Made by a program: the position numbers and the translations under genes. The notes below the pieces were generated by a model. That model saw only the letters and a list, made by a program, of their open reading frames with translations, was not told the origin of the DNA and made no database searches. Positions 42,686 through 51,596 of a stretch of DNA of 54,866 nt are shown in pieces; the first letter of the stretch is position 1, and the number at the start of each line of letters is the position of its first letter. Source of the stretch: Pseudomonas viridiflava (lineage in GTDB: Bacteria > Pseudomonadota > Gammaproteobacteria > Pseudomonadales > Pseudomonadaceae); contig NZ_UTVH01000008.1 of the NCBI RefSeq assembly GCF_900585905.1, positions 1-54,866 of the forward strand. The letters are read 5' to 3'.

Positions 42686-43348
42686 TTACTCGCGTTTGCC
42701 CGGCTCGGTAATCAGCATGAACAGGCGGTACATCACCACGCTGGTAAACAGCTGCAGGAAGCTGCTGACAACATTGATCGTCAGCGTGACGGCCGCATTT
42801 GGCGGCTCGGAGGCGAGGTAGTAGGCGCCGCCCTCGAGCAGTGAAAGCGGGATGTAAATGCACAGCACGCAGGTCAGGATGCGCACGAAGTGTCCTTTGC
42901 TCAGCTCGAAGCTGGCGCGCATGGCCATCAGCGGCGTCATGCCCCGCAGGACCAGGAAATATTCGGCAAACACCAGTTTCACCATGACCCAGATCCCGGG
43001 GGCGATGAACAGTGACAGGCCAAACATGATCAGCAGGGTGCTCAGCGCTGACAGCACCGCGAAGGTCGGCCACATGCGCAGGGCCATCGCCAGCAGGTCG
43101 CGGCCGGCCGGGTGATCGCCACGGCTGCGCGCGTCGAGGAAGAGAATCAGAGCGCCGGTGTACAGCGGGTAGAACAGCAGGCCGATCAACAGTTCGAAAC
43201 CGGAAGACGTATTGTTGGCGATGGCGCTGCTGACAGCCTGTTTCGCCAACGCCTCGACCACCACCAGCGGCAGGCACAAGGCAAGCAGCGCACCCAGGTT
43301 GCGCCGGAAAAAGTACAACGAGTCGTTGAGAATGGTCAGCGGGTTCAT
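42686..43348 (-). CDS. YciC-like (UPF0259) inner-membrane protein
   Basis: A 220-residue integral membrane protein with about five or six hydrophobic helices (NLGALLALCLPLVVVEALA, ELLIGLLFYPLYTGALILFL, LSALSTLLIMFGLSLFIAPG, VRILTCVLCIYIPLSLLEGG, VVSSFLQLFTSVVMYRLF). The GIWVMVKLVFAEYFLVLRG and A-x-R-A-S-F-E-L-S-K-G pattern fits the YciC/UPF0259 group. The function is unknown. ATG 43348 (MNPLTILNDSLYFFRRNLG) is the conserved start. It is divergent from the DUF2076 gene. Confidence 0.8.
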   Translation of the reverse strand: MNPLTILNDSLYFFRRNLGALLALCLPLVVVEALAKQAVSSAIANNTSSGFELLIGLLFYPLYTGALILFLDARSRGDHPAGRDLLAMALRMWPTFAVLSALSTLLIMFGLSLFIAPGIWVMVKLVFAEYFLVLRGMTPLMAMRASFELSKGHFVRILTCVLCIYIPLSLLEGGAYYLASEPPNAAVTLTINVVSSFLQLFTSVVMYRLFMLITEPGKRE

Positions 43349-43522
43349 CAGGGTCCGGTCATTAAATAAGCAGGCGGTCACTTTAGCTGGCAAGCCAGAC
43401 GCGGACCAGAGCCTTCTTAACATTTGCGTCCGGCCATTGAAACCGTCGGCGCAAGCCCCATTACATTTGCTGTACCCGCTATGACGGGCGAAGATTTTCA
43501 ACGGCAATCTAACGAGGTCGCC

Positions 43523-44293
43523 ATGAACAGCGAAGAGCAAACCCTGATCGATGGTCTTTTCACCAAGCTGAAAAGTGCTGAAACCGCTTCTGCCGCGCCA
43601 CGCGACGGCGAAGCTGAAGCCCGGATCAAGGAGCACCTCAGCCAGCAACCCGCAGCGCCTTATTACATGGCGCAGGCGATTCTGGTGCAGGAAGCGGCGG
43701 TCAATCAGCTCAATGCCCAGGTCAAGGAACGTGACGAGCAGATCCAGCGTTTGCAGGCCGAACTGCAGCAGGCCAAAAGCCAGGGCACTTCAGCCCCTGC
43801 GCAGGGTGGCGGCGGTTTCCTGTCGAGCATCTTTGGGGGTGGCAGCAGTACGCCATCCCGGCAGCCCTCTGCGCCTGCGTCGGGCGGTGGCTGGCGTGAT
43901 GGTCCGGCGGCCGGCGCCCCGGTCTACAACAACGCGCCGCCCTCCCAGGGCAACTACCCGCCTCAAGGCAACTATGCCGCACCCCAGCAACAGGCGCCGC
44001 GTGGCAGCGGTTTTCTTGGCGGTGCGCTGCAAACAGCGGCGGGGGTGGCTGGCGGCGTGATGCTGGCGCAAGGCATCAGCAGCATGTTTGGTCACCATGA
44101 CCAGCCCCAGGAAGTGGTTGAAGTGATCAAGGAAGAACCGGCGCAGGTGGCTGATCACGGTACTCAGGATTCCAGCGGCTGGGGCGATGATCAGGAACGT
44201 GTGACCAGCAATGATTCCTATGCCAGTGATGCTGACCAGGGCGGCTGGGACGATGGCGGTTTTGACGCCGGTGATGACGATTCCTTCGTCTGA
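43523..44293 (+). CDS. DUF2076-domain protein
   Basis: A 256-residue protein. The N-terminus (MNSEEQTLIDGLFTKLKSAE, PYYMAQAILVQEAAVNQLNAQVKERDEQI) matches DUF2076, with a coiled-coil segment at about 50-95. A Gly/Ser/Pro/Gln-rich linker follows, then FLGGALQTAAGVAGGVMLAQGISSMFG, a short hydrophobic Gly/Ala segment, and a very acidic Gly/Asp tail ending GDDDSFV. Sometimes annotated as periplasmic ligand-binding sensor, but no signal peptide is seen. ATG 43523 follows AACGAGGTCGCC. The role is unknown. Confidence 0.82.
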   Translation: MNSEEQTLIDGLFTKLKSAETASAAPRDGEAEARIKEHLSQQPAAPYYMAQAILVQEAAVNQLNAQVKERDEQIQRLQAELQQAKSQGTSAPAQGGGGFLSSIFGGGSSTPSRQPSAPASGGGWRDGPAAGAPVYNNAPPSQGNYPPQGNYAAPQQQAPRGSGFLGGALQTAAGVAGGVMLAQGISSMFGHHDQPQEVVEVIKEEPAQVADHGTQDSSGWGDDQERVTSNDSYASDADQGGWDDGGFDAGDDDSFV

Positions 44294-44362
44294 CCTGAAA
44301 CTTCCTGTGCCGGGCGTTGCGCGGCGCAGGTGCCCAGGCGCCTGTCGAAACTGGCATACTGG

Positions 44363-44389
44363 GCGCCGATTCAATCTCTGAATCGGCGC
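44363..44389 (+). terminator. Hairpin between DUF2076 and NYN genes
   Basis: A perfect 11-bp stem GCGCCGATTCA / TGAATCGGCGC over a five-base loop lies 70 bp after the DUF2076 stop. There is no T run, so it may be a terminator or a leader structure for the NYN gene. Confidence 0.5.
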
Positions 44390-44425
44390 TGCCTGTTGGC
44401 GGTGTCGCTGCCCTGAGGATATCCG

Positions 44426-44902
44426 GTGAAGAAAATTGCAGTGTTCGCCGACGTACAGAACCTCTATTACACCGTTCGCCAGGCCCACGGTTGCCACTTC
44501 AACTACTCCGCTCTGTGGGCTGACATCAGCCAGCGTGGCGAAATCGTCCAGGCGTATGCCTACGCCATCGACCGGGGTGACAGCAAGCAACAGCAATTCC
44601 AGCAGATCCTGCGCAACCTGGGTTTCATCGTCAAACTCAAACCGTACATCCAGCGCAGCGACGGCTCGGCCAAGGGCGACTGGGATGTGGGGATCACTAT
44701 CGATATCATGGACGTCGCGCCGCAGGTCGATGAAGTGGTGCTGGCGTCCGGCGACGGCGATTTCGATCTGCTGCTTGAGCGCATCATCAGCAAACATGGG
44801 GTCGAGGCGGTCGCTTACGGCGTGCCGGGCTTGACCGCCAACTCGCTGATCCGCGCAGCCACGCGCTATGTGCCCATCGAAGGTGGGTTGCTTTTACGTT
44901 GA
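44426..44902 (+). CDS. NYN-domain (LabA/DUF88) nuclease-like protein
   Basis: A 158-residue PIN-like NYN protein. The acidic active-site residues lie in VFADVQNLYYTVRQ, GDWDVGITIDIM and LASGDGDFDLLLERI; the last part KHGVEAVAYGVPGLTANSLIRAATRYVPIEGG is typical of LabA/DUF88. Such proteins are putative RNases. GTG 44426 is used, with GAGGAT 6 bp upstream. It lies 18 bp before the DnaQ-type exonuclease gene, so the two are probably co-transcribed. Confidence 0.88.
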   Translation: MKKIAVFADVQNLYYTVRQAHGCHFNYSALWADISQRGEIVQAYAYAIDRGDSKQQQFQQILRNLGFIVKLKPYIQRSDGSAKGDWDVGITIDIMDVAPQVDEVVLASGDGDFDLLLERIISKHGVEAVAYGVPGLTANSLIRAATRYVPIEGGLLLR

Positions 44903-44920
44903 ATTTGCCAGGGTCAGCCA

Positions 44921-45535
44921 GTGTTGGAACGTGTTGCAGTCATCGACTTTGAAACCACCGGTATTTCCCCCGGGCAGGGTTGCCGTGCCACCGAGATTGC
45001 GGTGGTCATCATGGAACAGGGGCGCATCGTTGATCGTTTCCAGAGCCTGATGAATGCGGGTGTGCGGATTCCGGGCTTCATCGAGGCATTGACCGGGATC
45101 AGCAACAGCATGATTCGCACCGCGCCCTCGGCAGAACGGGTCATGAGCGACGTGGCTGATTTTGTCGGCACAGTGCCGCTGGTGGCGCACAATGCTTCGT
45201 TCGACCAGAAATTCTGGGATTACGAGCTGTCGCGCATCGAACGCACACGCCAGCAAAGCTTTGCCTGTTCGCTGCTGCTGGCCCGGCGGCTGATGCCCGG
45301 CGCGCCCAATCACAAACTCGGCACCCTGACCCGCTTCGCCCGCCTGCCCGACACCGGCAAGGCTCACCGGGCCATGGCCGATGCCGAAATGGCGGCCAAC
45401 CTCACCGCCCACCTGACCCACGAACTGCGCCACACCCATGGCCTGGCGAGCATTTCTCATCAGTGGCTGTGCACCTTGCAAAAGGTCCCGGCAGCCAAGA
45501 TGAGCGAAGCGATCAAGCGTCAGCGCGGTTTCTGA
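44921..45535 (+). CDS. DnaQ-type 3'-5' exonuclease
   Basis: A 204-residue DEDDh exonuclease. Exo I is VIDFETTGISPG, Exo II contains LVAHNASFDQKFWDYE, and Exo III is HRAMADAEMAANL with the final His and Asp. Small stand-alone members act as proofreading subunits or in DNA repair/RNA processing. GTG 44921 is the start; VLERVAVIDFETTG is the conserved beginning. It is likely co-transcribed with the upstream NYN gene. Confidence 0.9.
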   Translation: MLERVAVIDFETTGISPGQGCRATEIAVVIMEQGRIVDRFQSLMNAGVRIPGFIEALTGISNSMIRTAPSAERVMSDVADFVGTVPLVAHNASFDQKFWDYELSRIERTRQQSFACSLLLARRLMPGAPNHKLGTLTRFARLPDTGKAHRAMADAEMAANLTAHLTHELRHTHGLASISHQWLCTLQKVPAAKMSEAIKRQRGF

Positions 45536-45637
45536 TCACTGACTTTTCTGCCCTGCCGCGATACCCAGAGGTTGTCCGCTTTTTGCGCGATTGCCATTAC
45601 TACAATGGATGACTCCAGAACGGATCCTGAGCCTGCC

Positions 45638-46552
45638 ATGCCGACGTCCCGCCGCTTTCCCCTGCTGTTGATTGGCGCCTTCTTTGCCTTGTATGTGATC
45701 TGGGGCTCGACCTATCTGGTGATTCGCATCGGCATCGAATCCTGGCCGCCGCTGATGATGGCCGGTGTGCGTTTTCTGATCGCGGGCAGCCTGATGTACG
45801 CCTTCATGCGTTATCGCGGAGCACCGGCGCCCACCTGGACGCAATGGAAGTCCGCCGCCGCCATCGGCTTTTTGTTGCTGGCGTGCGGCAATGGCGGGGT
45901 GACCCTGGCTGAACACGCCGGCGTGGCTTCGGGTATCGCAGCACTGGCGATCGCTACAGTGCCGCTGTTCACCCTGCTGTTCGGGCTGTTCTGGGGTAAC
46001 CGCACCACACGGCTGGAGTGGGGTGGCATCTTTCTCGGTCTGACCGGCATTGCGCTGCTCAATCTGGGCTCCAATCTGCAGGCCAGCCCCATGGGTGCCG
46101 CACTGGTGCTGTTTGCTGCCGCGACCTGGGCCTTCGGGTCAGTCTGGAGCCGCCACCTGCCGCTGCCTGCGGGGGCGATGGCCAGCGGCGCCGAAATGAT
46201 TGTCGCCGGATGTGTGCTGCTGCTGGGCAGCGTTATCAGTGGAGAGCGCATGACGCACTGGCCGACCCCGGCGGGCTGGGGTGCGTTGCTGTACCTGATC
46301 GTGCTGGGCTCCATTGTCGCTTTCAGCGCTTATATGTACCTGCTGAAAAACGTGCGGCCCGCTGCGGCCACCAGCTATGCCTATGTCAACCCGGCGGTCG
46401 CGGTTTTGCTGGGTATCAGCTTCGCCGGAGAAACCATCGGGGCTGCCGAGTGCCTGGCCATGGCGGTGATTATCAGCGCCGTGTTGCTGATCAGTGTGCC
46501 GCAATGGCGAAAGCCACAGCTTGGGCAGGTCGGAAAAGTGCGGACAGGTTAA
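45638..46552 (+). CDS. EamA/DMT-family transporter (YedA-like)
   Basis: A 304-residue inner-membrane drug/metabolite transporter with ten helices in two EamA repeats. LLIGAFFALYVIWGSTYLVI opens the first, and VRPAAATSYAYVNPAVAVLLG lies in the second. Likely an amino-acid or metabolite exporter. The ATG at 45638 gives a typical start; an in-frame ATG at 45605 would add 11 polar residues. Not linked functionally to its neighbours. Confidence 0.88.
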   Translation: MPTSRRFPLLLIGAFFALYVIWGSTYLVIRIGIESWPPLMMAGVRFLIAGSLMYAFMRYRGAPAPTWTQWKSAAAIGFLLLACGNGGVTLAEHAGVASGIAALAIATVPLFTLLFGLFWGNRTTRLEWGGIFLGLTGIALLNLGSNLQASPMGAALVLFAAATWAFGSVWSRHLPLPAGAMASGAEMIVAGCVLLLGSVISGERMTHWPTPAGWGALLYLIVLGSIVAFSAYMYLLKNVRPAAATSYAYVNPAVAVLLGISFAGETIGAAECLAMAVIISAVLLISVPQWRKPQLGQVGKVRTG

Positions 46553-46591
46553 ACTGCACGCCTTGCAACATATTGACCTACGGTAATCCTG

Positions 46592-47926
46592 ATGACATTC
46601 GCCACACTCGGCCTGATCGAACCCTTGCTGCGCGCCCTCGACACCCTGGGCTACAAGACCCCGACGCCGGTGCAGGCGCAGGCCATTCCTCCAGTGCTGG
46701 CCGGACGCGATCTGATGGCCGCGGCCCAGACCGGCACCGGCAAGACCGCCGGTTTCGCTTTGCCCCTGTTGCAACGCCTGACCCTGGAAGGCCCGACCGT
46801 CACCGCCAATTCGGTGCGCGCTCTGGTCCTGGTGCCAACTCGCGAGCTCGCCGAGCAGGTGCATGAGAATATTCGCCAGTACGCCGAGCACCTGCCGCTG
46901 AGCACCTACGCCGTGTATGGCGGGGTGAGCATCAACCCGCAGATGATGAAGCTGCGCAAGGGCGTTGACGTGCTGGTGGCGACACCTGGCCGCTTGCTCG
47001 ACCTGCATCGGCAGAATGCGCTGAAGTTTTCCCAGCTGCAGACGCTGATTCTGGATGAAGCCGACCGCATGCTCGACCTCGGCTTTTCCGAAGAGCTTGG
47101 CGCGATCTACGCGGCCTTGCCCAAGCGCCGCCAGACGCTGCTGTTTTCAGCCACCTTCTCCGATGCGATTCGCCAGTTGGCCGGGCAGATGCTTGATGAC
47201 CCGCTGAGCATTGAAGTCAGCCCGCGCAACGTGGCGGCTTCGTCGGTCAAGCAGTGGGTGGTGACGGTCGACAAAAAGCGCAAACCGGAACTTTTCATCC
47301 ATTTGTTGAAGAAGCTGCACTGGTCACAGGTGCTGGTGTTTGCCAAGACCCGCGTGGGTGTCGATCAACTGGTTGATCGCTTGCAGGCGCTGGGTATCAG
47401 CGCCGATGGCATTCATGGTGACAAACCACAGGCCACTCGGCAGCGCGCGCTGGATCGCTTCAAGGCCAGCGACGTGCGGATTCTGGTAGCGACCGACGTC
47501 GCGGCCCGCGGTCTGGACATCGACGACCTGCCGACCGTGGTCAACTTCGACCTGCCAATCGTTGCGGAAGACTACATCCATCGCATTGGCCGCACGGGGC
47601 GCGCCGGTCTGACCGGTGAAGCGATTTCGCTGGTCTGTGCTGACGAAGTCGAACTGCTCTCGGCCATCGAGACACTGACGCGACAGACGCTGCGCCGCGA
47701 AGAAGAACCGGATTTCACCCCGGAGCACCGCGTACCGACGACCGACGCCAGCGGTCAGATTCTGAAAAAACCGAAGAAGCCGAAAAAACCGAAAGTCTCG
47801 GGTGGCGGCAAGCGCAATCTGGGCAAGTGGGTCGACAGCGGCGACGCAGCACCCGAGCCGCCCAGCGCCAAGCCGGTGCGCAAGGTGCCGGTGTTCAACA
47901 CCGGCCCGCGCAAGAAAAAGCCCTGA
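46592..47926 (+). CDS. rhlE: DEAD-box RNA helicase, RhlE group
   Basis: A 444-residue helicase. Q motif: FATLGLIEPLLRALDTLGYKTPTPVQ. Motif I is AAQTGTGKTAGFALPLL, Ia is PTRELAEQV, II is DEAD in LILDEADRMLDLGF, III is SAT in LLFSATFSD, V is ATDVAARGLDI and VI is HRIGRTGRAG. The C-terminus is a Lys-rich tail (KKPKKPKKPKVSGGGKRN) typical of RhlE-type proteins involved in rRNA maturation or RNA decay. Its stop is 6 bp from the convergent MaoC gene stop. Confidence 0.93.
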   Translation: MTFATLGLIEPLLRALDTLGYKTPTPVQAQAIPPVLAGRDLMAAAQTGTGKTAGFALPLLQRLTLEGPTVTANSVRALVLVPTRELAEQVHENIRQYAEHLPLSTYAVYGGVSINPQMMKLRKGVDVLVATPGRLLDLHRQNALKFSQLQTLILDEADRMLDLGFSEELGAIYAALPKRRQTLLFSATFSDAIRQLAGQMLDDPLSIEVSPRNVAASSVKQWVVTVDKKRKPELFIHLLKKLHWSQVLVFAKTRVGVDQLVDRLQALGISADGIHGDKPQATRQRALDRFKASDVRILVATDVAARGLDIDDLPTVVNFDLPIVAEDYIHRIGRTGRAGLTGEAISLVCADEVELLSAIETLTRQTLRREEEPDFTPEHRVPTTDASGQILKKPKKPKKPKVSGGGKRNLGKWVDSGDAAPEPPSAKPVRKVPVFNTGPRKKKP

Positions 47927-47932
47927 TTCAGC

Positions 47933-48790
47933 TCACGCCGACGCAGGCTGCCAACTTCCCACCATATGCACCAGCCCTTGCGCGCCTTCAAGGCGCAGCT
48001 GGCCGTGGGAACCGGCGCTGCTGGCCACCAGGATGATTTCGCTGGGCAGCCGCACCGGTTTCTGAAATTGCACGTCAACGTCCAGATTTGACAGCGGCAG
48101 GTGATTGCTCAGCAACGCCAGGGTGCGCGCCTTGAGCCACATGCCGTGGGCGATGGCCTTGGGGAAACCGAACATTTTTGCGCTCGGCCCGCTCAGGTGG
48201 ATCGGGTTGTAATCGCCTGAGACTTTCGCATAACGACGGCCAATGTCGGCTGGCGCCTGGAAACGGGTGACTTCGGCCATTGGCGCTGTCAGCAACTCGT
48301 CAACCAGCGCCACCGCACCGTCAAGCTCCACCTCCCGGCACAGCATCGTACTTTCTTCTTCCCAGAGCACGCCCAGCCCATCCTCGACCTGGGTGAACAG
48401 GCTGAAGGTTGCGCCCTTGGCGTGGGGCTGCAGATTGCCCGCCTGCACACCGATGTAGACCTTGTTCACGCCGCCCAGCGGACGATGGACCTTGATCCGA
48501 TTGCCCAGATGGACCAGCCCCAGCAGCGGAAACGGAAACTCTTTGGCCATCATCAGCTGCATTTGCAGGTTGAAGGCCAGCACATGCAGATACGTCGGCG
48601 GCAGGACGCTGCTGGCGCTGAAGCCACAGACGTTGCGATAGGCTGCCAGTTTGACGGGGTCTACTGCCGTCCAGCAGCGCAGGCCGGTGTCCGGCAATTG
48701 CATGCCGGTGACCTTGCGCCGCAGGGCTGCCTGAACGAACAGGTTGGGTAATGTCGGCAGTGAGTCCAGGTATCGCCATCGAGCGCTCAT
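47933..48790 (-). CDS. MaoC-family (R)-specific enoyl hydratase/dehydratase
   Basis: A 285-residue double hot-dog protein. The C-terminal MaoC domain has the hydratase-2 motif GDYNPIHLSGPSAKMFGFPKAIAHGMWLKA with catalytic Asp and His; the N-terminal hot dog is degenerate. It likely dehydrates or hydrates 3-hydroxyacyl/enoyl thioesters. It lies 34 bp after the FabG-type reductase on the same strand, with a divergent thiolase beyond, so a fatty-acyl modifying pathway is implied. Confidence 0.88.
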   Translation of the reverse strand: MSARWRYLDSLPTLPNLFVQAALRRKVTGMQLPDTGLRCWTAVDPVKLAAYRNVCGFSASSVLPPTYLHVLAFNLQMQLMMAKEFPFPLLGLVHLGNRIKVHRPLGGVNKVYIGVQAGNLQPHAKGATFSLFTQVEDGLGVLWEEESTMLCREVELDGAVALVDELLTAPMAEVTRFQAPADIGRRYAKVSGDYNPIHLSGPSAKMFGFPKAIAHGMWLKARTLALLSNHLPLSNLDVDVQFQKPVRLPSEIILVASSAGSHGQLRLEGAQGLVHMVGSWQPASA

Positions 48791-48824
48791 CGTACTTCTC
48801 CTTGCTCAGATTAAGGTCCGTCGC

Positions 48825-50180
48825 TCATGCACCGATGAGGCTTTGCCCACATACGCGCAGCACCTGACCGCTGACGGCACCGGCGCCAGGTTGCGCCAGC
48901 CAGGCCACGGCTTCGGCCACGTCTTGAGGCAGGCCACCCTGGCCCAGTGAACTCATGCGCCGACCGGCTTCGCGGATGGCGAAGGGCATACTTGAGGTCA
49001 TTCTGGTTTCGATAAAGCCAGGCGCGACGGCGTTGATGCTGATGCCGCGCGGCTGAAGTACCGGTGCCATGGCGCGCGCCAGGCCAATCAGCCCGGCCTT
49101 GCTGGTGGTGTAATTGGTTTGCCCGCGATTACCCGCCAGCCCGCTGATGGACGCCAGCAGAATCACCCGGCTGTGGTCATGCAGGGTGCCGCTGTCCAGC
49201 AGTGCCTGGGTCAGCACCTGCGGGGCGTTGAGATTGACCCCCAGCACCGAGTCCCAGAAATCCTCGGACATGTTGGCCAACGTCTTGTCCCGGGTGATAC
49301 CGGCGTTGTGCACCAGAATGTCGAGGCCGCCCGGCAACTGTTCGATCAACTGGCTGGCGGCGTCGGCGGCGCCGATATCCAGCGTCAGCGCCCTTGCCCC
49401 CAGGCGTGACGCCAGGGCGTCGAGATCAGCCCTGGCCTGAGGCACGTCGAGCAACAGCACGTCGGCACCGTCGCGCGCCAGGGTTTCTGCAATCGCCGCG
49501 CCGATGCCACGTGCCGCGCCAGTGACCAGCGCCTTGCGCCCACTGAGTGGCCGGGTCCAGTCCTGCACCCGGGTGGCGCACTGGCTCAGACGCACAACTT
49601 GCCCGGAGATGAACGCGCTTTTCGGTGACAGGAAAAACCGCAGCGCGCCTTCGAGCTGGTCTTCGGCACCGGCGTCGACCTGAATCAGTTGCACCGTGCC
49701 GCCATTGCGCATTTCTTTTGCCAGCGAGCGGCTGAAGCCTTCCAGCGCCTGCTGCGTGCTTGCAGTCAGCGGATCCTCCGCGCTGGCTGGCGGGCGACCC
49801 AGAATAACCAGGTGTGCGCTGTGTTCCAGGTGCTTGAGCAACGGCTGAAAAAACGTGTGCAGTTGTTTCAAATGCTCGCTGCGGCTGAAGGTACTGGCGT
49901 CGAACACCACGGCCTTGAGCTTCGGCCCTTGCCCTGGCGTCCAGCCGTTCGTGCCCTCGACCTGCACGCCGAAGCGGAAGACCGAATCCGTCAGGCGCGG
50001 GGCGAATGCCTGAACCTGCTCGGCCAGCGGCCCCGAGCTGATCAGCAGGGTGCCCTCGACGGGGCGCAGGCGACCGGCCTGCCAGCGTTCCAGCCTGACC
50101 GGCTTCGGCAGGCCAATGGCTCCCACCAGGCGTGCGCCCAGATCGGAGTTGGCGAAATCGATGTAGCGATCAGACGGCAT
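48825..50180 (-). CDS. FabG4-type 3-oxoacyl-ACP/CoA reductase, two Rossmann halves
   Basis: A 451-residue high-molecular-weight FabG. Residues 1-205 are a degenerate, flavodoxin-like Rossmann half (SDRYIDFANSDLGARLVG, HLVILGRPP). The C-terminal SDR half has ALVTGAARGIGAAIAETLAR for NAD(P), the LVHNAGI motif, catalytic Ser in LLASISGLAG and Tyr-Lys in NYTTSKAGLIG, then INAVAPGFIETRMT. Length is about twice ordinary FabG, as in FabG4. Probably reduces 3-ketoacyl thioesters with the thiolase and MaoC partners. Confidence 0.92.
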   Translation of the reverse strand: MPSDRYIDFANSDLGARLVGAIGLPKPVRLERWQAGRLRPVEGTLLISSGPLAEQVQAFAPRLTDSVFRFGVQVEGTNGWTPGQGPKLKAVVFDASTFSRSEHLKQLHTFFQPLLKHLEHSAHLVILGRPPASAEDPLTASTQQALEGFSRSLAKEMRNGGTVQLIQVDAGAEDQLEGALRFFLSPKSAFISGQVVRLSQCATRVQDWTRPLSGRKALVTGAARGIGAAIAETLARDGADVLLLDVPQARADLDALASRLGARALTLDIGAADAASQLIEQLPGGLDILVHNAGITRDKTLANMSEDFWDSVLGVNLNAPQVLTQALLDSGTLHDHSRVILLASISGLAGNRGQTNYTTSKAGLIGLARAMAPVLQPRGISINAVAPGFIETRMTSSMPFAIREAGRRMSSLGQGGLPQDVAEAVAWLAQPGAGAVSGQVLRVCGQSLIGA

Positions 50181-50283
50181 GGAACACTCTCCTTGAGTCG
50201 GGGTTCAAAGAAATGGACAACATGGCTTCGGGTTTGTCCTCAAGCGGCTCATCAGCGATTTGTATCAGCACAGGGAGTTTTCA

Positions 50284-51561
50284 ATGCAGCAGCCACGCCG
50301 GGTCGCCATCATCGGCGGCAATCGCATCCCGTTTGCGCGTTCCAACGGACCTTACGCCACGGCCAGCAACCAGCAGATGCTGACGGCTGCGCTGGAGGGC
50401 CTGATCGAGCGGTTCAACCTGCACGGCCAGCGCCTGGGCGAGGTGGTTGCCGGTGCAGTACTCAAGCACTCACGCGACTTCAACCTGACCCGCGAATGCG
50501 TGCTGGGCTCGCGCCTGTCGCCGCAGACGCCAGCCTATGATCTGCAACAGGCGTGCGGCACCGGGCTGGAAGCGACGCTGCTGGTTGCCAACAAGATTGC
50601 CCTGGGGCAGATCGAATGCGGCATCGCCGGTGGCGTCGACACCACGTCTGACGCGCCCATCGGCGTCAACGAAGACCTCCGTGCCATCCTGCTGCAGGTC
50701 AATCGCGCCCGCTCCATGCCTGACAAACTCAAGGTGCTGCTGCAGTTGCGCCCGCATCACCTCAAGCCCGAGCTGCCACGCAACGGCGAGCCGCGCACCC
50801 GGCTTTCCATGGGCCAGCACTGTGAACTGATGGCGCAAAAATGGAGCATCCCCCGCGAACAGCAGGACCAGCTGGCACTGGAAAGTCATCTGAAGCTGGC
50901 GGCCGCTTATGCCGAAGGCTGGCACGACGACCTGATCACCCCTTATCTGGGGCTGACCCGGGACAACAACCTGCGCCCGGAGCTGACCCTGGACAAACTC
51001 GCCGGCCTCAAACCGGCCTTCGAGCGCAGCGCCAAGGGCACGCTGACCGCAGGCAACTCGACGCCACTGACCGACGGCGCCTCGCTGGTGTTGCTGGCCA
51101 GTGAAGCCTGGGCGCAGGCGCGGGGCCTGCCAGTGCTGGCTTATTTGCGCGATGGCGAGTCTGCCGCAGTGGATTTTGTGCAGGGCGCAGAAGGCCTGCT
51201 GATGGCCCCCGCGTACGCGGTGCCGCGCTTGCTGGCGCGCAATGGTTTGAGCCTGCAGGACTTCGACTATTACGAAATCCACGAGGCCTTTGCTGCGCAA
51301 GTGCTGTGCACCCTCAAGGCCTGGGAAGACGCCGATTATTGCCGCACTCGCCTGGGCCTGGACGCGCCGCTGGGGTCGATTGACCGCAACAAAATGAACG
51401 TGAAGGGCAGCTCTCTGGCAGCCGGCCATCCATTTGCTGCAACAGGCGGTCGCATCGTCGCCAACCTGGCCAAACTGCTCAACGTGGCAGGCGAAGGCCG
51501 CGGCCTTGTTTCAATCTGCGCGGCAGGTGGGCAGGGAGTGACGGCAATTCTGGAGCGGTGA
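50284..51561 (+). CDS. Acetyl-CoA C-acyltransferase (thiolase)
   Basis: A 425-residue thiolase. The nucleophilic Cys is in LQQACGTGLEATLLVANKI, the catalytic His in YYEIHEAFAAQVL, the second His in SSLAAGHPFAATGGRI and the second Cys in SICAAGGQGVTAIL. It cleaves or forms 3-ketoacyl-CoA. ATG 50284 follows AGGGAG at 9 bp. It is divergent from the FabG4-type gene across about 100 bp, and the three genes form a compact acyl-chain module. Confidence 0.93.
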   Translation: MQQPRRVAIIGGNRIPFARSNGPYATASNQQMLTAALEGLIERFNLHGQRLGEVVAGAVLKHSRDFNLTRECVLGSRLSPQTPAYDLQQACGTGLEATLLVANKIALGQIECGIAGGVDTTSDAPIGVNEDLRAILLQVNRARSMPDKLKVLLQLRPHHLKPELPRNGEPRTRLSMGQHCELMAQKWSIPREQQDQLALESHLKLAAAYAEGWHDDLITPYLGLTRDNNLRPELTLDKLAGLKPAFERSAKGTLTAGNSTPLTDGASLVLLASEAWAQARGLPVLAYLRDGESAAVDFVQGAEGLLMAPAYAVPRLLARNGLSLQDFDYYEIHEAFAAQVLCTLKAWEDADYCRTRLGLDAPLGSIDRNKMNVKGSSLAAGHPFAATGGRIVANLAKLLNVAGEGRGLVSICAAGGQGVTAILER

Positions 51562-51567
51562 TTACAA

Positions 51568-51590
51568 AGGACGGGCTGTGAGCCCGTCCT
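51568..51590. terminator. Bidirectional hairpin between thiolase and SBF gene
   Basis: A perfect 10-bp stem AGGACGGGCT / AGCCCGTCCT with a three-base loop lies between two convergent genes. T runs are short, but placement supports a shared terminator. Confidence 0.75.
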
Positions 51591-51596
51591 GCCAGT